Notes under the pieces: model-generated | What the model was told of the DNA's origin: nothing | The model's database searches: none | Seen by the model: only the letters and a program-made list of their open reading frames with translations | From: Kuafuiihalomonas sp050331295 | GTDB taxonomy: Bacteria > Myxococcota > Kuafuiibacteriia > Kuafuiibacteriales > Kuafuiibacteriaceae | Reading direction: 5' to 3' | Length of the DNA: 64,000 bases | NCBI GenBank assembly: GCA_050331295.1 | Contig: JBHJGZ010000009.1 | Location: forward strand, 186,001 to 250,000 | Position numbers and translations under genes: made by a program | Shown: positions 17,543 to 26,106 of the stretch, piece after piece | How the letters are laid out: each line of letters opens with the position of its first letter | Position numbering within the stretch: the stretch's first letter is position 1

Positions 17543-18226
17543 CTAGATGGCGGCCCGGAGGTTTTCCGTGACGATGCGGCCGTCGAGTAAGTTGATGGTT
17601 CGCTTTGCGTAGTCAGCGTGAGATGGTGAGTGGGTAACCATGACGATGGTCGTTCCCTCTTCGTTGAGCCCCTTCAGCATACCCATCACTTCCTGACCGT
17701 GGGCGGTATCGAGGTTGCCGGTTGGTTCGTCGGCAAGGATGAGATCTGGATGACCGACGACCGCCCTGGCGACCGCGACACGCTGCTGCTGACCACCCGA
17801 TAGTTGGGGCGGCATGTGATTCCTCCGGTGGGCGATTCCGACTCGATCCATCACCGCATGTACCCGGTCTCGTCTTTCTCGGGTCGACATCCGACGATAG
17901 ATGAGGGCAAGTTCAATGTTTTCTTGAACGGTGAGTTCGTCGATCAAATTGAAGCTTTGAAAAATGAATCCGATGTGTTCTTTCCGGAGCTTGGCAAGTT
18001 GCGTCTCGGAATTTCGGGATACATCTTCGTCTCGAAAATGATATGTTCCACTGGATGGATTGTCCAAGAGACCGAGGATGTTGAGAAGCGTCGACTTCCC
18101 ACAACCGGACGGTCCCATCACCGCCACGAACTCGCCGTCCTCGATCTCCAGGGTGACGTGGTCGAGAGCGGTAGTTTCAACTTCGGAACTACGGTAAACT
18201 TTTCGAATATCTTCCAGATTGATCAT
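17543..18226 (-). CDS. MacB/LolD-type ABC transporter ATPase
   Basis: The ATG at 18226 (MINLEDIRKVYRSS) is the family-typical start, giving 227 residues; an ATG ten codons upstream at 18256 lacks a ribosome site and lies against the adaptor stop. Walker A is GPSGCGKST, the Q-loop is FIFQSFNLIDELTV, the signature is LSGGQQQR and Walker B is LILADEPTGNLD, followed by a switch histidine in MVTHSPSHADYA. All catalytic residues are present. It energises the FtsX-type permease encoded next. Gene order adaptor, ATPase, permease matches MacA/MacB-like tripartite exporters. No outer-membrane TolC homologue is in the operon. Confidence 0.92.
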   Translation of the reverse strand: MINLEDIRKVYRSSEVETTALDHVTLEIEDGEFVAVMGPSGCGKSTLLNILGLLDNPSSGTYHFRDEDVSRNSETQLAKLRKEHIGFIFQSFNLIDELTVQENIELALIYRRMSTRERRDRVHAVMDRVGIAHRRNHMPPQLSGGQQQRVAVARAVVGHPDLILADEPTGNLDTAHGQEVMGMLKGLNEEGTTIVMVTHSPSHADYAKRTINLLDGRIVTENLRAAI

Positions 18227-18259
18227 GGATTTTACCTGTTGTTTGATGAATGACATTGT

Positions 18260-19513
18260 TCAATTATCGAATACGAGACGATCCATATCGAGGTAACTCG
18301 TATAGGGTGAAGTGATGACCTTTTCTCCGTCGTCCAAGCCTTCCAGAACCTCGATGAATTGCGCGTTTCGTCGTCCGAGGCGTACGGTCCGGCGGACGGC
18401 TGCGCTCTCGTCGTTGAGAACGACGAAGACCCATGACCCACCCGTGTCCTGATAGAATGCTCCGTTAGGGAGAAGCATGGTTTCGGTAGGGTCCCCGAGG
18501 GTTAGCCGCATCTGCAGCGTCTGACCTCGACGCATGCCGTCGGGTTGGCGCCCTTGAATGATGAGGTCGATTTCGAATTCGCCGTTGTTGACCTGAGGAT
18601 AGATCTTCTCGAGCGTGAGCGCATAGTCCCGGTCCGAAACATTGAGTGTCGCCGTTTGGCCAACGTCGATCCGAGGAAGATAGAATTCATCGACCAATGC
18701 GGAGATCTTGTATTCGGTTGGATGGTCGATCTGGCCGATGCGTTCTCCTCGACTCAAAGACTGTCCGACCTCGGCATTCAGAGCCGTGAGCTTCCCGGCC
18801 ACGGGCGCCCGAACGTTCAAACTGTCGAGATTCTTGCGCGCGACCTCCAGGTTGCTCCGCAGGCGGTCTCCCGCAGTGCGGAGTTGTTCGACTTGTGCGC
18901 GTTGGAGCTTTTCGTCCGTGGCCTGCGCCTCGCGCGTCACCGCTCGCCGTCTCTGCCAGTAGGTGAGCTCGTTTTCGATGGCGGAGACCTCCTCTTTCGA
19001 AACGGCGGCTCTCTTCACCAGCGCCCGACGTCTCTCGGCTTGATCCGTGAGACGGGTGATCTGGTAGTCGGCTTCCACCAGCTCGCGTTTGTGGCCGATG
19101 CGATTCTGTTCGAGCTGAAGCTCAAGGGTGCGGATGTTGTTGAGCTGTTCAGCCACCTGAGCCTCGCGTGCGATGACGTCGAGTTGCAGAGCCGTGTTCG
19201 AGAGGACGACCAGGGGTTGGCCGGCTGAGACCAGGGCCCCATCCTCGACCAAGACCTGCTCGACTCGGCCTCCCTCGATGGCGTCGAGATAGATGGTGCG
19301 AAGGGGCACGACGCGCCCCCGGACCGGAATGAAGTCCTCGAATTGACCGGTGCGGACGGTGGACACGGTGATCCGGTCTTCGGTCACCCGGAGCCGGCGG
19401 CCGTCCGCCGTGCCCAGCACCCAGACCAAAGCCGACAGCATCAGAAGGCCGCCTCCGGCCCACGTCGCGGGAACGAGCCACTGCGGCCTGCCGGCTTGGA
19501 TGCGCCGGTCCAT
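18260..19513 (-). CDS. MacA/HlyD-type periplasmic adaptor protein
   Basis: The ATG at 19513 (MDRRIQAGRPQW) fits the usual start of this adaptor group and leaves room for a leader; an in-frame ATG at 19564 is the alternative. The 417-residue protein has one N-terminal helix (WAGGGLLMLSALVWVLG), a lipoyl/biotinyl half (VEQVLVEDGALVSAGQPLVVL), a long coiled-coil hairpin of about 150 residues rich in Gln, Arg and Glu, the second lipoyl half (NVRAPVAGKLTALNAEVGQSL), a beta-barrel and a membrane-proximal end (MLLPNGAFYQDTGGSWVFVV). It bridges the inner-membrane ABC pump to an outer-membrane channel. It heads the operon and is divergent from a sigma-54 activator and kinase pair, which probably control it. 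Confidence 0.88.
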   Translation of the reverse strand: MDRRIQAGRPQWLVPATWAGGGLLMLSALVWVLGTADGRRLRVTEDRITVSTVRTGQFEDFIPVRGRVVPLRTIYLDAIEGGRVEQVLVEDGALVSAGQPLVVLSNTALQLDVIAREAQVAEQLNNIRTLELQLEQNRIGHKRELVEADYQITRLTDQAERRRALVKRAAVSKEEVSAIENELTYWQRRRAVTREAQATDEKLQRAQVEQLRTAGDRLRSNLEVARKNLDSLNVRAPVAGKLTALNAEVGQSLSRGERIGQIDHPTEYKISALVDEFYLPRIDVGQTATLNVSDRDYALTLEKIYPQVNNGEFEIDLIIQGRQPDGMRRGQTLQMRLTLGDPTETMLLPNGAFYQDTGGSWVFVVLNDESAAVRRTVRLGRRNAQFIEVLEGLDDGEKVITSPYTSYLDMDRLVFDN

Positions 19514-19576
19514 GCTTTCGCCCCGCGTGGGCGCGACGGAATGGACGGGGGCAGGCGACGCCATGGGAGGACCGAG

Positions 19577-19593
19577 AGCAGCGAATGGACCAG
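19577..19593 (-). promoter_or_regulatory. Candidate sigma-54 (-24/-12) promoter for the efflux operon
   Basis: Read on the minus strand the sequence is CTGGTCCATTCGCTGCT. It has the invariant GG at 19591-19590 and GC at 19579-19578 with exactly ten bases between, and CTGG and TGC flanks close to the consensus. It lies about 65 bp before the preferred adaptor start at 19513 and beside a gene for a sigma-54 activator. The middle CACG is poorly matched, so this is a candidate only. Confidence 0.35.
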
Positions 19594-19758
19594 TAACTAT
19601 CTTCCCGTTCTATTTGGCTATTTTGGAAATTGCACCGATCACCGGATGTCCGGTTGCGCACACCGCGTTGTTCGATTGTGAACACGGACGAGCAACCCAG
19701 GCCGCCCTGGTCGAGTCCTAGGAGTGGCGAGCGCTATGCAGAGTCTGGAGACCACCCG

Positions 19759-21171
19759 ATGAGTTTCAAATCCTCGCTCCAGAAACGTGATGCCACGGTG
19801 GTGGTCGTCGACGATGACGAGGACGTGCTGGCCGCCGGCCGCATGCTGCTTCGGCGTCACTTTTCAAAGGTCGAGACGCTGACCGAACCCGATGAACTCC
19901 TGAAGCGGATGCCGGACCTCGACCCGGATGCCATCCTCCTCGACCTCAACTTCTCTCCCGGGGAACGGTCCGGCCGCGAAGGCCTTTCCGTGTTGGAACG
20001 GGTATTGATTCGTGAGCCGGACGCCGTCGTAGTCCTGATCACGGCGCATGCCGACGTGGCGACGGCCGTCGACGCGATGAAGCGAGGAGCGACCGATTTC
20101 GTCGCGAAGCCGTGGGAAAACCAGCGACTTCTCGCCACCGTCAATGCTGCTGTCACGTTGCGGGCGAGTCGAAGAGAGGCGCAGGTGTTACGGAGGCAGA
20201 ACGACGCCTTGGTGGAAGACTCGGCCGTCGGAACCGACCCCCTCCTCTTCCGAGCGCCCAGCATGGAGCACGCGATGTCCATGGCGGAGCGATCCGCGCC
20301 AACCGACGCGAATGTCCTGATCTTGGGAGAGCCTGGCACCGGCAAGGAACTCGTGGCACGAGCCATTCATCGACACTCACGACGACGCGATCAGGTATTC
20401 GTTTCGGTGGATCTCGGGGCGGTCTCGGAGTCGGTCTTCGAAAGCGAGCTCTTTGGGCATCGAAAGGGCGCATTTACTGATGCAAAGCGTGACCGAGCCG
20501 GTCGCTTCCAAGCTGCGAGGGGCGGAACGATCTTCTTGGATGAGGTTGGCAACCTTCCGCTTCACCTGCAGTCGAAGCTCTTGACGGTACTCGAGCAGAG
20601 GCGCGTTACACCCGTCGGTTCCGACCAACCCGTGGACGTGGACGTTCGGGTGGTCGCGGCAACCAACCGTCCTCCCCATGAACTTGCTGATCCGAACCTG
20701 TTTCGGCAGGACCTGCTCTTTCGCCTGAACACGGTCGAGATCCATCTTCCGCCCCTTCGTGAGCGCCCGGAGGACATTCCTCTACTCGTCGATCACTATC
20801 TGGCTCTTTTCAGCCGACGCTATGGAAAGCCCGAGAAGCCGGTGTCCGAAGCGACCTATGCGACCCTGAAGAGATATCTCTGGCCTGGTAACGTGCGCGC
20901 GCTCCGACACGCGGCTGAGCGAGCCGTCATCCTGTCCACCGGCTCGACCTTCCATGAGGTCGATTTTTCGATTCCTGCTACTGCTCAAGCCGCAGCGGCA
21001 CGGTCGCAAGACGACGGAGGGCAGCCCGACGACTTGAACTTGGAGCGCCTCGAGCGCAGTGCAGTCACTGCGGCATTGAGGCGACACAACTACAACATCA
21101 GCCAAGCGGCAAAGGAGCTCGGGATCACGCGCGCCGCATTGTATCGGCGCATGGAGAAGCACGGTCTCTGA
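19759..21171 (+). CDS. NtrC-family sigma-54-dependent response regulator
   Basis: The ATG at 19759 is preceded by GGAG with an eight-base spacer, so 43 upstream in-frame codons were left out. The 470-residue protein has a receiver domain with VVVVDDD and Asp62 in ILLDLNFSPG, Lys in DFVAKPWENQ, an AAA+ domain with Walker A GEPGTGKE at 190-197, the sigma-54 contact loop GAFTDA at 237-242 (canonical GAFTGA), Walker B TIFLDEV, and arginine fingers in LFRQDLLFRLN. A Fis-type helix-turn-helix ends it (NISQAAKELGITRAALYRRM). It activates sigma-54 promoters when phosphorylated by the coupled kinase. Its divergent position makes the adaptor/ATPase/permease operon the obvious target. GAFTDA occurs in a recognised subgroup of these activators. 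Confidence 0.92.
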   Translation: MSFKSSLQKRDATVVVVDDDEDVLAAGRMLLRRHFSKVETLTEPDELLKRMPDLDPDAILLDLNFSPGERSGREGLSVLERVLIREPDAVVVLITAHADVATAVDAMKRGATDFVAKPWENQRLLATVNAAVTLRASRREAQVLRRQNDALVEDSAVGTDPLLFRAPSMEHAMSMAERSAPTDANVLILGEPGTGKELVARAIHRHSRRRDQVFVSVDLGAVSESVFESELFGHRKGAFTDAKRDRAGRFQAARGGTIFLDEVGNLPLHLQSKLLTVLEQRRVTPVGSDQPVDVDVRVVAATNRPPHELADPNLFRQDLLFRLNTVEIHLPPLRERPEDIPLLVDHYLALFSRRYGKPEKPVSEATYATLKRYLWPGNVRALRHAAERAVILSTGSTFHEVDFSIPATAQAAAARSQDDGGQPDDLNLERLERSAVTAALRRHNYNISQAAKELGITRAALYRRMEKHGL

Positions 21172-22541
21172 TGAGCACGCTCGGTCACGCGGTACCGCGC
21201 CATGAACTTCTACGTGGCTTCCTCGTGAACACGACCACGCGTGTCATTTTCTTGTTTGGATCGCTGCTCGGCTCGGCTCTCCTGATGGCGTCGGACTTCC
21301 TCGTCGCGCCAGGATTGATGGCAATCGTCGCGATCGTTCAACTCGCAGACCTCGTGCGCTACGTTCAGCGGACCAATGAAGAGTTGGTCCGATTCCTGGA
21401 AGCGGTCAGAAACCAGGACTTCACTCAAACCTTCGCGACGGATGCGCTGGGCACCGGATTCGAGCGGCTCGGCCGTGTCTTGACTTACCTCATGGAAGGA
21501 TTTCGAAGCGAACGGGCTGTCCAAGAGCAAGAGCTCCGCTACCTCAGAGCTACTGTAGACCAGGTCCCGGTTCCATTGGTCGCTGTGGAGTCGGAAGGCT
21601 CGCTCACAGCCCTCAACCATGCAGCGCGTCGTCTGTTCGGAGCAGTCCCGGTACGACGCGTGGATGACCTGATGGCGTTTGGGTCAGAGTTGAGAGATGC
21701 CGTACTGTACACCCCACCCGGGATGCGCAGACTGGTGCCATTCGACGCGGACGGTGTGCCGCTTCGACTTGCGCTCAGGGCAAACGAAATCGTGGTAAGG
21801 GGACGTCGGCAACGACTGATATCTCTTCAAAATATTCAGAGTGAACTCGATTCCCAAGAGATCGAGTCGTGGCAAAAACTCGTCCGTGTGCTCACACACG
21901 AGATCGGCAACTCGATCACTCCCGTAGCGTCCTTGGCGCACAGTACGGAAGATTTGTTGAGCGAGCTGAGTGTGCACCATCCCCACCTTGAGGACATCGA
22001 TGAGGCCCGCAGTGCGGTACAGACTGTGGCTCGACGCGCCGACGGATTGATCCGGTTCGTCCGAACCTATCAGCAGTTGAAGGGTCTCCCATCGCCCAGA
22101 CCTCAGCCGTTGAACCTTTGTGATCAGTTCGCGGCGATGAAGACGCTGATGCAGGCCGAGTGGCAAAGTCGAGATGTTCGGCTCACGACCGAAGTCACTC
22201 CGGAACGTTTGGAAGTCCACGCGGACCGAGAACAGCTCGACCAGGTGCTCATCAACCTCTTGCGGAATGCGTCGGAGGCCGTGGCTCATCACGCATCGCC
22301 ACAGATCTGGATGAAGGCGTACATGAGCCGTCGCGGCCGCGTCGTCATCGAGGTCTTGGACAACGGTCCGGGCGTACCCGAGGGCCTCGAAGAAAGGGTA
22401 TTCGTTCCCTTTTTCACGACCAAGTCGGAGGGGACGGGAGTTGGTTTGGCTCTGACCCGACAGATCATGATGGCACATGGCGGTTATGTAAGCCTCGCGC
22501 AGCGCGATGGAGGCGGAGCCCGTTTGAGCCTGATCTTTTGA
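21171..22541 (+). CDS. NtrY-like sensor histidine kinase
   Basis: The start shares its first base with the regulator stop (TGATG), so translation is coupled. The 456-residue protein has two close N-terminal helices (VIFLFGSLLGSALLMAS and FLVAPGLMAIVAIVQLADLV) with almost no periplasmic loop, a linker, a PAS domain near 125-220 (TVDQVPVPLVAVESEGSLTALN), His243 in RVLTHEIGNSITPVASLAH, and an ATPase domain with LINLLRNASEA, DNGPGVP, FVPFFTTK and GTGVGLAL boxes. The HEIxNSxTP form of the H-box is typical of NtrY-type kinases paired with NtrC regulators. With so little outside the membrane it likely senses a membrane or cytoplasmic signal. It is presumed to phosphorylate the regulator encoded just before it. 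Confidence 0.9.
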   Translation: MSTLGHAVPRHELLRGFLVNTTTRVIFLFGSLLGSALLMASDFLVAPGLMAIVAIVQLADLVRYVQRTNEELVRFLEAVRNQDFTQTFATDALGTGFERLGRVLTYLMEGFRSERAVQEQELRYLRATVDQVPVPLVAVESEGSLTALNHAARRLFGAVPVRRVDDLMAFGSELRDAVLYTPPGMRRLVPFDADGVPLRLALRANEIVVRGRRQRLISLQNIQSELDSQEIESWQKLVRVLTHEIGNSITPVASLAHSTEDLLSELSVHHPHLEDIDEARSAVQTVARRADGLIRFVRTYQQLKGLPSPRPQPLNLCDQFAAMKTLMQAEWQSRDVRLTTEVTPERLEVHADREQLDQVLINLLRNASEAVAHHASPQIWMKAYMSRRGRVVIEVLDNGPGVPEGLEERVFVPFFTTKSEGTGVGLALTRQIMMAHGGYVSLAQRDGGGARLSLIF

Positions 22542-22566
22542 GTCGAAGCCGATCAAAGCAATAGAC

Positions 22567-24252
22567 ATGTATATGATGACTTCACGCAGTTCCCCGCTCC
22601 CTCCTCGGCATGCTCAGCGAATGACGCGCCGATCGCTGATGGTGGCGAGCCTCGTCGCTCTCCTGAATGGCTGCGCATCCAGCGGAAGAGAGCTCATTGG
22701 TCCCCCGGCCGAATCCGCGATGCATCTGGCTGAGGCGATACGTGCTGGCCGGACCAGCGCTGAGAAGGCGGTCAGAGCATATCTGTCCCGGATTGAAGCG
22801 TGGGATGACGACGGACCTCGATTGCAGGCCGTAATCGCGTTGAATCCGAATGCCATTCGAGATGCTCGAACCCTCGACCGTGAAGCCAGGATGGGTCGGT
22901 TTCGAGGACCGCTGCACGGTGTACCGATCCTGGTCAAAGACAACATCGAGACCAATGAGATGCCAACGACAGCCGGCTCCTTGGCACTTCTCTCCAACGC
23001 CACCGGGCGCGACGCTCCGGCTGTCTCTCGTCTCCGGTCGAAAGGAGCCGTGATTCTCGGGAAGACCAATCTTTCGGAGTGGGCGAACTTCCGGTCGACT
23101 CGCTCGGTCGCCGGCTGGAGTGGAGTCGGAGGTTGGACCCGCAATCCTCATGGCTTGAACCGAACGGCCTGCGGGTCGTCATCGGGGTCGGCGGTAGCGG
23201 TCGCGGCCCGCTATGCGCCGGTCGCTCTCGGGACCGAAACCAACGGATCGATCATCTGTCCAGCCTCCATGACCGGAGTCGTGGGCCTGAAGCCGACGGT
23301 GGGATTGGTTTCCCGAACTCACGTGGTGCCGATATCGCCGTGGATGGATACCGTAGGGCCGATGACCACGACCGTGACGGACGCCGCCTTGGTGCTGAAC
23401 GCGATGGCTGGCTCCGACCCATCGGATCCCGTAACCGAGCATGCAGACCGGGAGAAGCGAGATTATCTTCATGGTCTCGCGAACGGAATAGAGGGCATGC
23501 GCCTCGGCGTCTGTCGCTGGGCCCAGGGAGACCTCCCTCCCGTTTCTGCGGCGTTCGACTCGGCTGTCTCCACCCTTGCGGGGCTGGGGGCGGTCATGGT
23601 GGACATCCGCCAATTTTCACCCGATCCCGTGCTCTCCGAACGTGTCGATGAAACGATGCAGACGGACTTCAAAGATGCGCTCAACCAATATCTGCGGACG
23701 TCGGCCGACACCGTCACGGTGCGTACACTGAAACAACTCATCCTCTTCAACCGTGAGCAAGCCTCACGAGAGTTGGCTTTATTCGGCCAGGACCTGTTTG
23801 AGGCTGCCATCAAGAGGGGTCCGGCACGGGTGATTCGCCACTCGAAGAATGTAGACGCCATTCGTCGTGCCGCACGCGAAGGTGGAATCGACCGGATGCT
23901 GCAAGAAAACGATGTGGTCGCGTTGGTGATGCCATCGGCGCCCCCGCCATTCGTGTTCGACCGGGCGTATCTCGGTCATTTTCCGGGTTCCGACGTGGGC
24001 GCGACATGGCTGGCCGCGTTCGCCGGATATCCGGTGCTGTCGATCCCCATCCCCACAACCAGCATTCCCATCGGACTCGCCGTGATGAGCACCGCTTGGG
24101 AAGAGAAGACATTGTTGGCCATCGGATTTGCGTATGAACAGGCCAGAGGAGAAGGAGTGCGGCCCACGTTCTTGCGTGGACCTATGGACCTACCGGTCCT
24201 GGCACGAGCGCTCCTCCCGTACAGCGAAACATCCAGCCGTTCGGAGCCATAA
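22567..24252 (+). CDS. Amidase-signature family hydrolase, exported lipoprotein
   Basis: The 561-residue frame starts at 22567; a second ATG at 22621 gives a shorter head. MTRRSLMVASLVALLNGCASS combines a twin-arginine pair with a lipobox ending at Cys36, so the enzyme is probably a lipoprotein outside the cytoplasm. The amidase-signature Ser-Ser-Lys triad is intact: Lys124 in VPILVKDN, the cis-Ser near 204 in ACGSSSGSAVAVAA and the nucleophile Ser228 in GTETNGSIICPAS. The C-terminal part (YPVLSIPIPTTSIPIGLAVM) is also standard. The family hydrolyses amide bonds of small molecules or peptides; the natural substrate is not evident. It lies 25 bp after the kinase gene on the same strand, so co-transcription is possible. 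Confidence 0.88.
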   Translation: MYMMTSRSSPLPPRHAQRMTRRSLMVASLVALLNGCASSGRELIGPPAESAMHLAEAIRAGRTSAEKAVRAYLSRIEAWDDDGPRLQAVIALNPNAIRDARTLDREARMGRFRGPLHGVPILVKDNIETNEMPTTAGSLALLSNATGRDAPAVSRLRSKGAVILGKTNLSEWANFRSTRSVAGWSGVGGWTRNPHGLNRTACGSSSGSAVAVAARYAPVALGTETNGSIICPASMTGVVGLKPTVGLVSRTHVVPISPWMDTVGPMTTTVTDAALVLNAMAGSDPSDPVTEHADREKRDYLHGLANGIEGMRLGVCRWAQGDLPPVSAAFDSAVSTLAGLGAVMVDIRQFSPDPVLSERVDETMQTDFKDALNQYLRTSADTVTVRTLKQLILFNREQASRELALFGQDLFEAAIKRGPARVIRHSKNVDAIRRAAREGGIDRMLQENDVVALVMPSAPPPFVFDRAYLGHFPGSDVGATWLAAFAGYPVLSIPIPTTSIPIGLAVMSTAWEEKTLLAIGFAYEQARGEGVRPTFLRGPMDLPVLARALLPYSETSSRSEP

Positions 24253-24347
24253 CGGTTTGTCCATTCTGGATGCTCACGCACGGATCGACGCGGTGACAAC
24301 TCGTATTGCGACTTGATCCCGGGTGCGTATCGAGAGATCCCTTCCTC

Positions 24348-25628
24348 GTGCCGTCCGAACGTTTCACCCGGGAGCTCGACGTCGAGCTCGGGCGCTGGGT
24401 CGAGGACGGAATCGTGGATCGAGAAGCGGCAGAGCGGATACGAGCTCGATACACCACTCCTTCCACAGCGGGAGAAGAATCGGGGCGGTCTGACCGTCTA
24501 GGACTCGGAACCACGCTGTTGGGGGTGCTGCTCATCGCCGGTGGCGTACTCTCGCTCGTCGCGTGGAACTGGGGCTCCATTCCTGCGTGGGCAAGGGTCA
24601 CGCTGGTCGTTGTTCTGATGCTAACCGCTGACGGGATGGGCGCTCGGGTCTATCCCCGAAGTCGGCTCTCACACGGCCTGTTCAGTTTGGCCACCCTTCT
24701 GTTCGGCGCGGTTCTGGGTGTCGTCATGCAGGCTCTGCACCAAACGCCCCCGTGGTGGCAAACGGCTCTTTCATGGTCTGCGGTTGCGTGGGTTCAAGGC
24801 GCGGTGTTTCAGTTCGTGCCGGCCCTCGTCTTCTCGCTCGGTCTTGCTTTCGTGGGTCTGACCGGAACGATCAGACACGAAAGCGGCCATATCCTTGCTG
24901 CCTGGCTCTTTGCGGTTCCCGTCGTTTCATTCCTTCCATTCGCCCTTCGCCATCGAAGCAATGCTTTATGGCTCATGGGTAGTTGCTCGGTCGTTCTGCT
25001 GATGATGGTCGCTGGTGTGGAGCGAGAGGCTCTCGAAGCCGCGGACGTCGGAGTTCTCATTCTTGCGCTGATCGGGCTTTGGGCCGCCGCCGGCGTCTTC
25101 TTCGAGTGGGCGACGCCATCCGGGTGGCTTTCGCTCGTCGGTGGATTGAGCGTCTTTTTCGTGCTGGGTTTTCGCGAGGTTGCCGACGATATGGTCCGGT
25201 CGTCACCGAGCCCGATGCATCTGTTTCACGCCCTCTTCGTGTTCATGGCCGGCGGGGTTCTTGTAGCGCTTCACATTCGGAGGGAACGAGGGCTCGGGCT
25301 CCTCCCGGTGAGGCTTCCGGCCGTGCATTTCATCGCAGCTCTTGGGGCCGCCCTCGGACTTCTCTTGGCATGGTCCAGCATCCAGGTGGTCGTCTTGGTT
25401 CATGGGATCTTGCTGATGTTGTTGGGGCTGCTGATCGCGGAAGCGGAGCGCATTGAAAGCCGAGGACCGTTCTGGCTCGCTTTGGCCGTCGGCGTCGTCG
25501 TGGTGCTGGTTCGATTCTTCGAATATCAAACCGGACTCTTGGCCAAGGGAGTTGCGTTCCTCTCGAGCGGCGTGCTCGTTGTGCTGGCAGGACTCTGGTT
25601 CGAACGACGCATCGGGGAGACGGAATGA
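24348..25628 (+). CDS. DUF2157 integral membrane protein
   Basis: The GTG at 24348 is preferred (426 residues); a TTG at 24306 would add 14 residues. A soluble N-terminal segment (FTRELDVELGRWVEDGIVDREAAERIRARY) is the DUF2157 head, followed by about twelve hydrophobic helices, including TTLLGVLLIAGGVLSLVAWNWGSIP cut here at its conserved WNW turn, LFSLATLLFGAVLGVVMQA and GVLVVLAGLWFERR at the end. No function is established for the family. Its stop overlaps the start of a GDYXXLXY-domain gene (ATGA), the partner seen in many genomes. Together they form a probable two-component membrane unit of unknown role. Confidence 0.82.
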   Translation: MPSERFTRELDVELGRWVEDGIVDREAAERIRARYTTPSTAGEESGRSDRLGLGTTLLGVLLIAGGVLSLVAWNWGSIPAWARVTLVVVLMLTADGMGARVYPRSRLSHGLFSLATLLFGAVLGVVMQALHQTPPWWQTALSWSAVAWVQGAVFQFVPALVFSLGLAFVGLTGTIRHESGHILAAWLFAVPVVSFLPFALRHRSNALWLMGSCSVVLLMMVAGVEREALEAADVGVLILALIGLWAAAGVFFEWATPSGWLSLVGGLSVFFVLGFREVADDMVRSSPSPMHLFHALFVFMAGGVLVALHIRRERGLGLLPVRLPAVHFIAALGAALGLLLAWSSIQVVVLVHGILLMLLGLLIAEAERIESRGPFWLALAVGVVVVLVRFFEYQTGLLAKGVAFLSSGVLVVLAGLWFERRIGETE

Positions 25629-26104
25629 AGACGTCTTCACATCGAGTCGTCCTCTTCATCGGTTTTCAGGTGGCCGTCGTGCTGTGGGTTTGCGGTCCGG
25701 CGCTTTGGGTGAGGCTCGTCGGGACATCCGTCCGTCTAGAGGCTCGCGCTTCTCCCGGTCGCGATATCTTGGCCGGTCGAGCAATCGACCTCGACTACCC
25801 CTGGATGCGCGAGACGATTGGTCCATCTCGACGTGTGATGCTCCAACCCATGGAAGGGGTTTGGAACCCGGTGGAGAGTGTCGATCCGACGAAGCCGACG
25901 GTGCATCTCGAGTTGGGTCCACTTCAGGACCCCATTCCTCCCGGTCTTCGGAGTTTCTACACGCGACAAGACCCGGCCACATTGGTGGAACGGTCCCGAC
26001 CGACCGCCAAGGTCTGGGTTCGTGCGAAAGTAGCCGGTGGTCGGGCGGCGATCGTTGGGATTCTGCCGGCCGAGACCGGGGAAGAAGCGACAATAGCTCG
26101 GTAG
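25625..26104 (+). CDS. GDYXXLXY-domain membrane-anchored protein
   Basis: This 159-residue protein begins at an ATG overlapping the DUF2157 stop (ATGA). One N-terminal membrane helix (VVLFIGFQVAVVLWVCGPALWV) is followed by an extracytoplasmic domain. The signature that names the family appears as GRAIDLDY at about 51-58, close to the GDYVxLxY consensus. A hydrophobic proline-rich strand, LELGPLQDPIPPGL, and a beta-rich end (KVWVRAKVAGGRAAIVGILP) follow. Length is normal. The protein is known only as a companion of DUF2157 membrane proteins. It ends two bases before the stop of the opposing hybrid kinase gene. Confidence 0.75.
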   Translation: MKTSSHRVVLFIGFQVAVVLWVCGPALWVRLVGTSVRLEARASPGRDILAGRAIDLDYPWMRETIGPSRRVMLQPMEGVWNPVESVDPTKPTVHLELGPLQDPIPPGLRSFYTRQDPATLVERSRPTAKVWVRAKVAGGRAAIVGILPAETGEEATIAR

Positions 26105-26106
26105 TC

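Noticed and set aside
19726..19739. A second GG-N10-GC element on the plus strand before the sigma-54 activator gene
   Set aside because: Transcription from it would begin at about 19751, after the GGAG ribosome site at 19747-19750, so it could not drive a translatable message.
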